Assembly: GCF_051020985.1 (NCBI RefSeq)
Contig: NC_135000.1
Span: 6,283,001 to 6,347,000 of the forward strand
Length of the DNA stretch: 64,000 nt
Source of the DNA: Nomia melanderi
Taxonomy: Eukaryota; Arthropoda; Insecta; Hymenoptera; Halictidae
Direction: 5' to 3'
The notes below the pieces were generated by a model that saw only the letters and a list, made by a program, of their open reading frames with translations, was not told the origin of the DNA and made no database searches. Positions 22,740-35,499 of this stretch are shown here, in pieces; positions within the stretch are counted from its first letter, which is position 1; every line of letters starts with the position of its first letter. A program made the position numbers and the translations under genes.

Positions 22740-23240
22740 TGGATAAGTTTCGAAATTGAATACGTTTCGACGGCGAATATGGAAATTCGAGGCACTATTT
22801 TTGCTACGTTTGGAAATTGGGAATATTCTTTCTCGTAAATATGGGAGTAGGAAATATTTCTTTCGATGCGTTTGGAAATTGGGGATATTTATTTCTTTGT
22901 AAATATGGAAGCAGGAAATATTTCTTTCGGGGCGTTTGGAAATTGGGAATACTTTTTTTTGGTAAATATGGAAGTAGGAAAACATTCTTTTGAAGCGTTT
23001 GGAAATTGGGAATAGTCTCTCTGGTAAACATGGGAGTAGGAAATATTTTTTTTATGTGTTCGGGAATTGGGAATAGTCTTTCTGGTAAATATTGGAGTAG
23101 GAAATATTTTTTTTTGATGCGTTTGAAAATTGGAAATAGTCTGTTTGGTGAATATGGGAGTAGGAAATATTTCCTTTGATGCGTTTGGAAATTGGGAACA
23201 TTATTTTTGATAAATATGGAAAACGAAAGCATTTTTTGGC
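22740..23240. repeat. 63-bp minisatellite, about 8 copies
   Basis: The phrase gcgtttggaaattggga recurs at about 22807, 22870, 22934, 22997, 23060, 23122 and 23184, a period of about 63. A second shared block is aatatggaagtaggaaat. The period is a multiple of three, so the minus strand stays open for up to 142 codons in overlapping frames that encode a 21-residue repeat. Different frames are open in different parts, which argues against a protein. Confidence 0.92.
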
Positions 23241-23960
23241 AAATTTAGAAACGAGCAATACTTTTCTAATAAATCTGGAAATTTTCAAGTGCAGAATCGC
23301 ACAGAATGCAATCGATTTGAGGTAAAATAACCAAAACGCAAAAAATCTGTATATTTCTTAGAAAAGGCTATTATCTCTGATCATTTTATTTTCGATTCAA
23401 CATTTTCAATATAAATTTCCTACTTTAATAAAATTCCCTTCAATTTTCGTTGCGAACTCTAACGTTTTGCATAATTCGAAAATTCTAAGGATATTATGAC
23501 ACCGCTTCAGTCTGATCCATAGTAATTACCACATTTTCAAACTCGAAATCGCTTTAATAACGGCAGCCGGCAGTTTCAAAATTGTTCCACAATGTCCATA
23601 ATGAACGCTAGCCCCTCGCCGCAGCATAACTGCGGTAATAGCCGGAACTTCAAAGAACCCTGGACAAAGACACCCTATTCAGATGGCAAATAGTCTCGAA
23701 CGCATCCCCTGGTCCCCAGGGCCAATGGGATAACAGCGGCGTTTCAGAAAGCTCATCGGGGCAGTTGGTCCCGTTAAATGACAATTTTGACATGGAAATT
23801 CGAGGCTTAACACCTAAACTATCATTCACCTGGATCAGAGTTCTACGTTGTTCCTCGGTGTTGGTAATCGACACTTTAGCAGGAATACTAGGGGCTACGA
23901 CTTTAGCCTATTTGGATCAACATATTATACTATATGTTCCTCGAGATCTAACTTTCTGGT
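23241..23960. other. Non-coding, nothing recognised
   Basis: AT-rich to 23500, then balanced. No supported exon. Confidence 0.4.
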
Positions 23961-24185
23961 AGAACTCTTTGCACTCGAAGGGTTTTCACTAGAAATATTC
24001 AATACTTTCTAATTAGATGCAGACAGTCTTTTTTTAAGTTATTTTATCAAGAAATTACATAAAGTACAGCGGTATTTTCAATATTTTATGTATTGATGAA
24101 GTATATGAAGGTTAATAATAAATATCAAAGTTTATAATGTTCGTCTATCAAATCATTGAAAGTCGCCCCTCGAGTGTAGGATTAA
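23961..24185. mobile_element. piggyBac-type MITE, CCCTTTGCACTCGA family, copy 3
   Basis: Left ...ctctttgcactcgaag and right cccctcgagtgtaggattaa are decayed versions of the 18-base TIR. The length is 225 bp, identical to the intact copy at 7013-7237. The left TTAA is mutated. Confidence 0.75.
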
Positions 24186-24269
24186 TTGTCTTTCATTGGA
24201 TAACAATGTTTGAAAATTTGGAAGTCTTAAATATTATTTATGGGTTTTTATATATGGAATTTGTTGATA

Positions 24270-24500
24270 GCTTATTTAGGTTAGGTCTGAAAAGTTTATA
24301 ATAGATATAGGTTAGATCTAAGATACCTACAATATATACTAGTTGTATCTAGAAAGTTCATGGCAAACACTAGTTAGGTCTACTACTGTGAAAACATTTC
24401 CAAATATAACTAGCATCTATAACAGATACTAGTTACCTAGAAACTCCATGACAAACACTAATTAGTTACCTGGTAAACAATGACTACGTCTGAATTGTAC
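24270..24500. repeat. Degenerate TTAGGTC/CTAGTTA-rich tract
   Basis: Recurring ttaggtc, tagatct, actagtt and aactccatgacaaacacta phrases. It includes ttaggttaggtc at 24277-24288, two copies of the insect telomere word, too few to call telomeric. Confidence 0.5.
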
Positions 24501-24539
24501 AACATAAACAACCCAGTAAGACCTAATCAAAGATGAAAA

Positions 24540-24708
24540 TAACTAAGCAAATAATTTTCAATTTCTTCAGACATTCATTATAGTACTCAAATGAAACTAT
24601 GTATTTTCAAAATCATTTCGAAAATTCAATGCTTCCAAGATACTAATAATTGCTAAACAAAAAAATCGAAACCAGTCATTTTGACTGGTACGGCAGTTCT
24701 AGTGTTAA
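24540..24708. mobile_element. CACTAGAAC-family MITE, copy 3 (left-truncated)
   Basis: From cagacattcattatagt to cggcagttctagtgttaa it matches the copy at 51177-51401 with few changes. The first 60 or so bases and the left TIR are missing. The right TTAA is 24705-24708. Confidence 0.8.
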
Positions 24709-25507
24709 CTGGTTAAATCTACAAAAGACAACCAATACCCTACCCACGATAATCGCTGATACTCTGTCTACGATCATTTTACACATAAACATCGCTGCCT
24801 GAAAGTATCAGCTCTCGGTAATACTCTCTAGATCTCGTATGCAGCGTAACAGCTTCGAGAATACTTAGGGTATCGAAGATTATCGGTGAAGAGCTATTAC
24901 ACCGTCCTATCGACAACAACCGTCTCATATTAGTCGCTCGAGCGGATCTATAGCCGACGTGTCTATACAGAATCGCGTTTCCCGTGTCCCGTGTTCTGTG
25001 TCGAACCGTGATATGCCCGCCTATTGTGTCGGGAAACGGTGTGTCCCTCCCGCGCCACTTACTTATCGATCAAACGGACACACGATACACCAGCTTTAAG
25101 GCTTCCAGCCCTCGAAGGACGCGTTTTTCTTGCGAGGAAAGACAATACTCGACGAACAGCGGAGGAGAGGTGGAGCCACCGACGTCCGCCCTACTCCTAA
25201 CTCGATTTAGTGTAATTCCTAATGGACGGGCTGTGCAACTTTTACGGGTCTTCTGAAAGGGAGCCGATGAATTATTGAGGCTCGCGTTGCACCGAGGACC
25301 GTGTATTATAGCCGACGACAGAAGATCCGACGATGATTCACAGAAAGAGCTGTTCAAGTGTTCCGCTGAATATTTAATAAGCCTTTGATGGATCGCGGCA
25401 AAAGGCACTGACAATTAAACTTGCACCGTGGCGGCTTGATGCTGGCTTGCAGGGCTCGAGGACGAAAGCTACTAAGATAGCTCAATATATGGAAACATGA
25501 ATGATAC
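24709..25507. other. Balanced-composition block, no gene recognised
   Basis: The CpG-richer stretch 24880-25450 is open in several frames; none has a recognisable domain or splice partner. Confidence 0.35.
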
Positions 25508-25770
25508 TTAACCCTTTGCACGATAAATTTCTTTTCGAATTCTTCTTAATAACTTTGTGTTATTGTGATATTTTATTTGAATTTTATTCCTTGACAACTC
25601 TGTGTTATTACGATGTTTTATTTGAAATCCGTTTTGGAAAATGGATAGTTTGTAAAGAGCAGTAAATGATTCTTCTTGATAATATTGAAAATAATGTAAC
25701 GATAGAATCTATTTGAAATATATCTTGATAAAGATGCACATTCTTTGGTTACATTAAAATTATTTTGGAG
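25508..25770 (+). mobile_element. piggyBac-type element fragment, paired with 12251
   Basis: The left end TTAACCCTTTGCACGATAAA and the interior (aaaatggatagtttgtaaag, gaatctatttgaaatatatc) match the copy at 12251. An internal 60-base duplication (ttgtgttattgtgat and ctgtgttattacgat) is specific to this copy. No right TIR was found. Confidence 0.65.
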
Positions 25771-26459
25771 ATTTGAATGAAGACTATTGGCTGTTCGAAA
25801 TTTAACTGATGATTAGGATCTTAATGAGGGTTGTGTAATGGTTAATTGGAAATTGTAAGTGACATTATCAATGGGTAATTAGAACCTGATCGAGGGCTGA
25901 TCAGAAACTAATTAGGATTTGATAAAGAAATAATCAGTGGCTAATTAGGAAGTTGACTGGGAATTAATCAAGGCATAATTGGGGGTTGATAAAGAGTTAA
26001 TCAAGAATTGTGGTTTGGGTTAGGTGTGGGAATGATTAAAAAATAATCTCAGGTTAGGTAAGGTCTGTAACAATTAGAAGAATGATCTGGGTACAAGCAA
26101 GATGTAATGTAAACCTGACACAGATTTGATAAAATACTTGGGAAGTCATTCGGAGTTCAGAGTAAACGTTTATTCAGTTCCCTTGTAAAAAAGGAAAGAA
26201 AACATTTGAGAGCAAAGAGAAGAAAAACGAATTATTGTGATAGTAAAGGGTTCCTTTGAATAGAAGTAACTTATAGCAAACGAATGTTGAAGCATATTGA
26301 TGATTAATAATCAATGTCTCACGATTTTTTAACGAATTTGTTCACCTGTTGTTCTAAAAACATTTTCTCATACGTTAGTATATACTACTGGGCTAAGAAA
26401 GTTATTAAGCTGCTAGATATTAAAATAGTCGAAATATAAGAAAACAAAATAATAGAAGG
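25771..26459. other. AT-rich non-coding with loose gattaatca-type repeats
   Basis: At 25830-26050 phrases such as ctaattagg, gggttgat and aattaatca recur irregularly, resembling a decayed tandem array. Nothing else was seen. Confidence 0.4.
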
Positions 26460-26880
26460 AAACTAAGAAACCTAAGAAATATGTAAGTATTGAGTACTTT
26501 GAAAATGTCAAGTAATACGTGAGTACTAAGTACTATTAAAATACCAAGTACTATACAAATAGTAAACACTACAAAAATATCAAGTAATAACTGAATACTA
26601 AGCACTACTAAAATACCAAGTACCAAGTAAATACTAAGCTCTATGAAAATGTCAAGTAATAATTGAGTACTAAGCACTACTAAAATCCAAGTACTATACA
26701 AATACTAAACACTATAAAAATACCAAATAGCACACTAGCACTAAGCAAACACTAAATAAATACCAAGTACCAGAAAAATACCTACTAAATAAGCAACAAC
26801 TCCCATTAAAATACCAGTTACCACTCAAATACACAAATACCACGAAAATACCATCTATTAAGTACCAACTAGCATAAAAC
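26460..26880. repeat. 72-bp tandem repeat, about 5 decaying copies
   Basis: aagtaata phrases at 26510, 26582 and 26654 set an exact 72-base period, with decayed aagtacta, aataccaa and aaacacta words on either side. The 93-codon minus-strand open frame, rich in Leu and Ile, follows from the period being a multiple of three. Confidence 0.85.
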
Positions 26881-27975
26881 TAACTATAGTATAGCTAGTA
26901 GCTTACAAAATCACTGCCAAGGATTAACAATCATCCGACGTGTAAAGTATTCAAACGGGATTTCAGAGACACCGTACATAAAAATACTTTTACCAGCCAA
27001 TGGAACCGTTCCCTGTCAAAGCCACGCTCGGCGCCAATAAAATCTGCCTGTCCGTGAAAACATGCGCGAGACAGGGTCACGTTCACGCCTGAAAGGGACC
27101 GCGGGAAGTTCAGCCTCGGCGGTAATGCGAGTTGCATGGATTCCCGATGCACCGTGCACTCGCCGGCCGGCGCGGCGCGCGGATACGTAAAAATATCTAC
27201 TTTGTTGCACGGAGAAGTTCCATTGGCCGCCGCAACCGCCGCGAACTTCCACTAAAGTCCATAGTTCAGGGACAGGGGAACGGTTGAATCGATCGAAAAC
27301 GTGATACGCAATTCCACAAAGTTCTGACTGATCTGCGTCCCATTGGCCGACGGGGACCGGTCGCGATTATCAGCGCGAACATCGCCGAACCGATGTCTCA
27401 ATTAACACGAGATCGGGCTAAATTGGCCGACTTTCAATGGAGCCCGCTAATTTCTTGGAATAAACCGACATTGTTGGTTGGTCCCATGGGTGTTTATCAT
27501 CTCGCGACGCGAACTGAAGGCTCGATTAATTCCGCGCCGACAGATTGCGCCGTTAATTGGCTAATTTTCAACTCGTTCGGGTTTCGCGAGATGTTCGACT
27601 GTACCTCGAGAACTGTTTAATTAGAATTATCGATTGGTTTTTATATCGTTTGTAATTTCACTGGAACACTTGACTGACAGTTGATGTAATCATTCTGTCA
27701 ATTTTTATTTGTTATTCATGAAATGAGTGCTTAACTATTGCAGATGAGTTTAAGAGAACTCTTAGGCACTTCGGGTTTCTCGTTTGGTATTGTACACTTT
27801 TGCCACTTGCTAATTAAATACTACAGCCACTTTATAAATTATATTAAAATAAACTATTACAAGTTTGTTTATATAAAATACTAATGTCATAAAACACAAA
27901 CTTTTTCTGTTACTTTCTACTTTTTGGCAAAGGATTTTTGAAAAATTTTCGAGACTCTAACTCGATAGTTAATGC
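26881..27975. other. GC-rich patch 26990-27620, no gene recognised
   Basis: CpG-rich unique sequence with open frames of 70-80 codons on both strands and three occurrences of an attggccg core. No recognisable protein. Possible conserved non-coding element. Confidence 0.35.
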
Positions 27976-28226
27976 TTAACCCCTTGGCGTACTATTTACT
28001 TCCGTTACTAAGCTCGTGTAATATTTTACTATCGACAATTTGTAAGAAATACAACAAAATTTTCCATTCTACCTCAGGTGGAAATTTCATTTGAAGATAA
28101 TACATTGATAATAGCAAAATAGTTGTTTGCTTTGATCCGTGGGTAATAAACAACGTTGATTCTTGTTAAATTAGTTTAGAAATCTTCATCACGAGTCTCA
28201 CTCGTCATTGTACGGCAAGGGGTTAA
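27976..28226 (+). mobile_element. piggyBac-type MITE, CCCTTGCCCTA family, copy 3
   Basis: Left TTAACCCCTTGGCGTACTAT and right, reverse complemented, TTAACCCCTTGCCGTACAAT, 251 bp apart. A cacgagtctcactcg block just inside the right end recurs inverted just inside the left end of the copy at 49878-50122, which confirms the family and opposite orientations. Confidence 0.88.
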
Positions 28227-29694
28227 TTACAATAACAAATGAGAACGAAAGTTTTTAAGGGTGACCTCGGTATATCCTTAATCGAAGGATCACGTGGCGA
28301 GCTAGGATAGTTAAGGGATTCTTTTAAACAGCCAGGAGCCCGCGGCAGCAACACGTACCGCATTATACGCGTACACACGACTGGCAACGTCAACAATGCC
28401 GGGAAAGTTGTCTGATGGAAAGTTCACAAAGCGACCTCCTTTGACATGTAAATCTTCAGGCGATGCATCCTCGCACAGGCAACCGAGCCACAGTTCTGTC
28501 AAGACCAAAGAACCGGTGTACACCGCACTAAATCCATAGAGTCGTGTTATAATATTACCGTAGAATTTGCAAGTTCTCGCGGAATTCCCTGAGTAACTGG
28601 CACCAACACGATGGTAAACGATACAACTTGCTTATCATCGACGACAGATCACCCAACGAGGAGCAACACCGCTAATTCCTGTTGCTCGAGACGCTACTAG
28701 CTTCTCAGTTGTGTACTTAAGTATTACTGCCAATGCCTGGGTCTTTGGTGACCCGTAGCATTGTTGTCTTTTAGTGTAGTTTGAAGTAGATTAAAATTGG
28801 GATATGTAGAAGTAATTGGAAGTTCATTTTTGGGTCCTGAAGTTAGTGATAGTTGATTTCTAGCTGCTTCGAGTGGTACTGCCTGTGACCGGGTCTTCAG
28901 TGACTCGTATTCTTTTCCTTTTTTAGCGTAGTTTGAAGTGCATTAAAACTGGGGCATGGAAGAGTGATTACAAGTAAAGTAAACACACTAAAACATCGAT
29001 GAGTCACTGAACAACATCGAAAAATCTCGAATTCCAAAAGGTTAAACGTTCTGACGAGATTTTTCGACAAAAACCGACGCGAGGATGAGAAATTAGAACC
29101 CGTTCAACGATTTGTCTCAACGGACGTTAAGATCCGTCTACCGGGAACGGAAGACACGCGTTCCCCGGTTTAACTGGAGACACTTGTCCTCTCCGCTGAC
29201 AGACAGTTTCGATCGACTGGTTCCCGCAAACAAACCGTCGAACGAGGAGAAAATACTTTGAACAGTTTGCCAGGTCTGCGCGCTGTAAAAATGGCCGATC
29301 CTTAAAACACTGGTGAGCGTCCGATCAGTTTAACTGCTGGCGACCAGCGTCCGCTTCGTCGTTCTTTCCTCGATTCGTATTTTCCGGCGTTCAACGTAAA
29401 TAACGATTTCAATAATAATTGGAAAATTATGAAGTACATATACTTTGGAAATCGTTGATCAAATTGTGGTGCAAAATACCTGGATAACTGATTTATTGGA
29501 TAGTAATTTGTTCAAAATTCAGAACAATTTTTATGAATCTTTTCGAGGGACTTCATTTTCCAAGGATTTAAGTAAACAGTTATTTTTCTGTTAGATCGAC
29601 TGACAAAATTTTGTGTTAGATGTAGTCATTGTCTAATTAGTGTCATTCGATTTACTGTATATTAATATCCTCGTTCATTATTAGACTATTACTA
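28227..29694. other. Non-coding with an imperfect duplication at 28700-28980
   Basis: Two related segments (about 28715-28830 and about 28870-28980) share tactgcc, tgggtctt/cgggtctt, ggtgac/agtgac and a tgtagtttgaagt-type phrase followed by attaaaa. The rest is balanced unique sequence without exon support. Confidence 0.4.
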
Positions 29695-29935
29695 ATAATC
29701 ATTATACTGTAGATCTTTATGCAAATTAAAATTTTGGAGAACGTAATTAGAATATAATTATGATGGAAAATGGTTTTTCCAACATGTTATGAAAAACACT
29801 AGACTTTCACGATCATAAATCATTCTACTACAGATCTTTATGCAAATTGATATATCAGAGAACACAATTACAACATAATGACAATGAGAAATGGTTTTCC
29901 TAACAAATATTATAGAAAACACTGACAATTAAAGT
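29695..29935. repeat. About 121-bp direct duplication
   Basis: agatctttatgcaaatt occurs at about 29712 and 29833, followed in both by gagaac, tacaatt-like, aatggtttt and aaaacactaga/gaaaacactga. Two diverged units. Confidence 0.8.
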
Positions 29936-31439
29936 ATTTTACGTATCCTTTCGTATCGTGAGCATTCTGTGCAGTTGCGAAGTTTAAAATTTCCGACGAA
30001 CGCATAAAGATCAGTTCAACAATCGTTACCCAATTAGATCTAGTCCAACAGATCGCTGTTTACATCGATCATTCGATCCATCGTTCGCTGGGGAACACGG
30101 TCACGGTGAATTTTACGCGAGAGTCGCCTTTTGTCGGACCTGTACAGCCAGGTAATAGTCTTTTAATGGTGTTTGGCGATAGTTAAGAATCGTTTGGTTC
30201 AGCCGCGGGCCGCGTAATTGAAATTGATTTCCCGAGTCCCGGGCTACGCTGGTTTCGAATAAACGAGAGCTGCGAGCCTGGCTGCATGGAAAGAGAAAGA
30301 TGATTGTTCTGTTAATAATTAGAGCGAATTCATTGTTCCATGAATAATGTCCTCGGCGTTGACAACGTTTCTATATCGTGTTGTCGAAAATCTATTAATG
30401 ATTAGACAGTTTGATGCATGCTGCCTTTGTACTTCGATTACAGGTGGTTCTTTTATTATATGATGCAGCGTGTAATGTTTTTAAACATTTTGATAGTTAA
30501 CAATGCATTTCATCAGGTTTTGTATGTACTGTTTAGCAAATTAGAGTTTCATGTTAGTTTAGAATTTTCTGTAATAACTGTCCATTTTGTAAATGGAAGG
30601 GAGACTTATTTATTGTATTATATTTCTACGAAAATATTTATATATATGAATATTTGAAAATTATTTTAATATATATATAAATATTTTAGAAAGATAGTAT
30701 AACAAATAATATTCTCCTTTTATTTATAGAACAGATGATTATTACAGAAAAATATACATATACTAAAATAATTTTAATTATTCTAAATGTATAACTTTTC
30801 ATAAAACACGAAATTCGACAATTCTTGAAGAGATTATTTCTAAGCTACCTAGCTACTAATTTCCTAACTGAAACTTCAATCTTTACGTTACAAATATAGA
30901 TAGAAGCAAAAATAAATACGTTGAAAGTAACCAATTAGAAGTAATAAGTCTTCAAGAATACAAATCGTTGAATTTCGTGTTTTACGAAACTCTGAATATT
31001 CTCCTCAGCAAAGCAGCGCAATAAATTGTTTACCGAATTGTCACATTCAGCGTAAATCATTGAAAATTAATGATCGATAGCCGTAAATTTGAAACTGTCA
31101 ACATGAACCCCACGAAAATGAAATTCCTGATCACTAGGGCGACCCTTACGTAACGAATCGACGAGCGACAGGAGTCACGAACTCTCGTTTTTCTAATTTG
31201 CTTCGATCCCGTGTCTCCCGTGTAACGGGTTATGCAAGTCTCGTACGAATCGTTGCCGAAGCGAGCGTGCCGGCACGATATCCAGCGATTCGCGGGCACG
31301 TTGGAACGGTGACTGTCCGCGGAACGTGTTTCACGCGAGCGTACGCACACAGTCTCGCGAATAAACGCGGAAAACGTGATACGTTCAAGGACGAGTCGCG
31401 TTGCATGGTGTCCCGTTCGGAGTAACCGTTTCTTGGGAA
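29936..31439. other. Non-coding, nothing recognised
   Basis: Balanced patches at 29990-30300 and 31130-31430 with AT-rich sequence between. The 31.2-kb patch is open on both strands but has no recognisable product. Confidence 0.4.
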
Positions 31440-31990
31440 GAAGATTCTAAGTGGAAGTGTTGAACTTAAGTAAAAGTAAGTATGGGTAAAGACATTAATG
31501 ATAAAAGTAAGATTTAATGAAATATTATTTGGCAGAGGTAAATTAGAGCCCAAAAATGGGAAAATGATAATTAACGAGACGTATTGGTTTTCTGGAAGAA
31601 TTGAGTTTAGGTAAAAATAAGTATGGATAAAGATATTAACGATAAAAGTAACATTTAATGAAATATTATTTGATAGAGGTAAATTAGAGTCCATAAATGA
31701 GAAACAGGTAATTAACGAGACGTATTAGTTTTCTAGAAGAATCGGATTTAGGTAAAAGTAAAATCTTTTTGTAATTTTGAATAAGGACATTAATAATAAA
31801 TGGTATAAAATTTAATGCAATATTTTCTGATAGAGATTTGGTACATGTAAAAAAATTTGGGAACTAGATAATCACTGAGACGTATTGGATTCCCGAAAAA
31901 ATCGCATTTAGATGAAAGTTCGTCTGCAATTTTGGACACTAATAATAAATGACACAAAATTTAATGAAATATTATTCGGTAGATGTATAA
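31440..31990. repeat. Tandem repeat of about 141-160 bp, 3-4 copies
   Basis: The phrase gagacgtattgg recurs at 31576, 31717 and 31877, each preceded by tttaatgaaatattattt and gataaaagta phrases. The third copy is longer and more diverged. Confidence 0.85.
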
Positions 31991-33354
31991 GTTATTGAGT
32001 TATTGAGTTTCTCAATATATTGTCATACATTGTAACTTTAAATAACAATATCTATACTAATAACGTCATTTTCCTCGCGTGAGATATTAAATTGTAATCG
32101 TCACAAATGTATGATTTCACTAATGAACGGGTTAATTACCGACATTTCCAAAATCTCGCGTATGTAAAGGAATCTTCTATTTCCGCCGCGACGGCGGGTT
32201 CAACGGAACCGGCCGCGGTTGTTAAAATTTTCGGCAAATAAAAACACCACGCGGATCACGAGAATAGAACCGCGTGCGTGAATTTTCGTTAACGCGTCCG
32301 GAGATTGAACGATGGATCCCCTAAAAATAACAGGATCGGGATGAATACCCGTTTCGAGAATTTCGACCGTGATTTTTGTTAAATAAACTTTCACTTGAGT
32401 GGACGGCACAATGATAAAATTGATTCTACTTGTTTATCTTTTGGAAGTACGAGGGTTTTCAGAATGCGCTGTCGGAATTTTCTAGCGGAATTCGGGACAG
32501 TTTGTTTTATTGAGTTCTCGAGGATTTGTTTAGAAATATATTTCTATGATTTAAGCTCCTAAAAATTGTAATAAAATATTTCTGTATAAAAATAAAATCA
32601 GAAATTTTTAATTTTTAATTTTAGATTCGAATATTAAAATACTTTTCTTTATATTAATAATTATCACTAGTGTGACATAATTCTAATTTAACTGGTCAAA
32701 GGAGTAACAAGAAATAATGAACTAGATTTTAATTTTTAGCTTTAATATTTGGAACTGATTTCAATAATTCTTTAAAAGTATATCTACTCATTGTTTTTGT
32801 ACATCAGATGTCTAATAAATAAACTAAGGAAGAATTGATATTACGGTTTATATTGTTCAATAAAGGGTGGAATTAAAATAAATACTGGGTACTTTTTAAA
32901 CTGTTCCACTAGAACGACCCTTGAAGTGGTTCTCACATAATTTTCTGAGAAGATTGCGATACCAAGCCGTATCTCAGGAATTCGCTGTGTATATCTTGTT
33001 CTGCTCGCGAGCCTTAACCCTAGGAACACTAAGCCTCGAGGCCAGGTAAGTTATCTAACGACTATTCGCTTTGAATATTTTCATCAGAAAATTACGTCTC
33101 CGAAAAAAGTCTAATAACGATACTTTATTGCCGTATTACTTGTTTATTAAATATGAAAAGCGAACTAATCTTTCTCAGATATCTTAAACGAGATAAACAA
33201 CATACTTTTCACGTCATTAAACTGGCAGCCTTAAAAATCATGTAATAAAATCTGTTTAGATGTAATGTTTAACTGTTAAAGTAAATGTTGATCCTCTGTA
33301 GTTACTTTTGTAGCCAAAAGTAGAGAGAATGAAATAAAAGTAAGATTCGAATAA
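31991..33354. other. Mostly AT-rich, nothing recognised
   Basis: A CpG-rich island at 32150-32410. At 33014 a TTAACCCTAGGAACAC sequence resembles a piggyBac-type left end, but no matching right end was found. No exon is supported. Confidence 0.35.
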
Positions 33355-33730
33355 TTATTTTATTATTCGTCTTATTAGATATTTACTTTCATGTTTTATT
33401 ATTGTTTTTCTTGCTGCTATTGTCACTAGTATTTCTATTATTATTGTGACTATTGTTTCTATCATTATTTCTATAATTAGTTGCACTATTATTTCTATTA
33501 TTAATACTGTTATTATTTCTATCGTTATTTGCACTATCATTTCTATTATTATTTCTACCATTATTCCTATAATTATTTGCACTACCATTTCTACTATAAC
33601 TCTATTATTTCTATTATTATTTCCATGGATATTTCTATAATTATTTGCACCACTATTTCCACTATCATTCTATTATTCCTATTACTATTTATACCATTAT
33701 TCCCACCATCACTCCGCTATCACCCCATCA
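33355..33730. repeat. Low-complexity (ATT/TCT)n tract
   Basis: Trinucleotide-like runs of attatttctattatt interspersed with tgcacta give long open frames of Ile/Thr or Ile/Val on both strands. These are composition effects. Confidence 0.88.
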
Positions 33731-35499
33731 TCATCAAACAATTCCCAAATTACCGAATCACGCAACACAATGTTCACCCGAATCGAACCCAACGAAATTA
33801 ATAACACTCTATTCAACTTCCCCGTCAATGCTGTTTTCCTTCGTGATAACACTTCCCGTCAATCAGCGAGTGGAACCGGAAGCCAGTATTATAATGAGTG
33901 GAACTCCGCGAAAAGACTTCCGCGATAAGCCAACGCCGCAACCGTGAACAATCCCGCGAAAACTTTTCGCCGGGCCGCAAAACACGAAGCATTTTCGCAC
34001 GATAATAACCGCGGGTCCCGGTTAATAATTAATTACTACCATTTTCTGGCGAACAAACTTGGCCGCGCGAGATTATCGCCCGGAATTCTCTAACAGCGAG
34101 CGGAAAAAAAAGACAATGAGAGAGGAGCTCGATAGGCGGACGACGAGAAAAAAAGAGGAAGAAAAAGATAACCACCCAACATATGTTTCCATTATTGAAT
34201 TTTATGCTTGTGAGGAAGAAGAGAACGCTGCGAACATCACATATTTTTCTTTTCATTCGCTGAGGCTGACTCTGTGCGGGAACTTTTGTTGGAAATGTAG
34301 CGTCTCTCTTGTCACGTAGCACTGATACTTTTTAACCAATAACACTTATTATCTATTTATTTATTTATTTATTCCTTTTTTCTTTGATAATGTAAGTGGA
34401 TAACAGGAGATATAAAATATAGTTGAAATCGATGAGATCAGTTATAAAGTGGATGTGTAATTGAGACATTTCACATTTAATGGAAATGTTGGTAATTTTT
34501 GGGAATATAATTTATTTAGTTATATTTAAGATAAGATAAGATAAGATGCTTTTTATTATTGTATAGTTTTTGTATTGTTGTTATATTTATATTATAGTAA
34601 AATTGGAAAATTGATGTTGATTGATGGAATTTATGTATACATTATGCACTTTCTGATCTCATCGATTCAATTACGTTTTTTTTATGTTTAATTGACGTAA
34701 CAGACACTTTCTGGGAAATACATTAGTACTGTAAGAAGAATTTTAAGCTATGTTCTGTCATTTATTGTTCGTGAAATGTGAAACGGAATACTGTTGAGCT
34801 TTCTGTTAGCGAAATTAGTGGATTCTCCTGTCAAGATCAGACAGCCTGACGGGAATTCTTAGCTTGACGGTCGAAAAACGTCGGGTTTCATTTTCCCAGT
34901 GTTTTCCGAGAATCTCGGATCGTAAAAATATAATTCTAGCGTATTACAGACGGACTGGGAAAATTGGCAGTGCTACAGGCATCGAGATGAATCGCCTTCC
35001 GTGTACTTTATAACAGTTCGTGAAACTTTAAACACGTTCTTCTTAAGAGGATATACTTTTAAGTAGCTATCGCGATAGTTTAAAACCCAGTGATCCAATT
35101 TGTTTAACGAAACTTAAGCGTCGAGATTTTAAAAACAAGCTAATTCTCAGGTGAACGGTACATCCTCTTTCAAACCTTCTAATTACACACGGACTCAGTA
35201 TTATTTCATTAAAAAATTTGTACGTATTCTCTAAACATATATAAACAACTCTATAAAGTTTGAAAATTCTACATCCACCACATTTGTTTAAACAAAATTT
35301 CAAAGACGATCAATTTTGCAATAATCCTTCAGAAAAATTCCTTTAAAGAGCTCCTACCAAAATCTCCACAACTCCAAACAAAATCTTCATTATCACACGA
35401 AAAAATTCCCAAGCATTCTCGAGATATCACAAAACAATACTCCAGAACTCAAAACCCCCAGCTCCACGGTATCCATTGAAAAAAAAAATGTCAAGCATC
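33731..35499. other. Non-coding, nothing recognised
   Basis: A CpG-containing patch at 33840-34320 is followed by AT-rich sequence with an (aagat)n run at about 34529-34545. No supported exon. Confidence 0.4.

Noticed and set aside
22804..23232. 142-codon minus-strand frame with a 21-residue repeat
   Set aside because: Explained by the 63-bp tandem repeat; overlapping alternative frames are open too.
24277..24288. Telomeric (TTAGG)n array
   Set aside because: Only two adjacent telomere words; not an array.
31230..31694. 154-codon minus-strand frame
   Set aside because: Runs through the tandem repeat at 31440-31990; no domain or splice context.
33014..33300. Another piggyBac-type MITE starting TTAACCCTAGGAACAC
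   Set aside because: No inverted right end or sister copy in the window.
33355..33801. Ile/Thr- and Ile/Val-rich open frames on both strands
   Set aside because: Low-complexity ATT/TCT tract; composition artefact.
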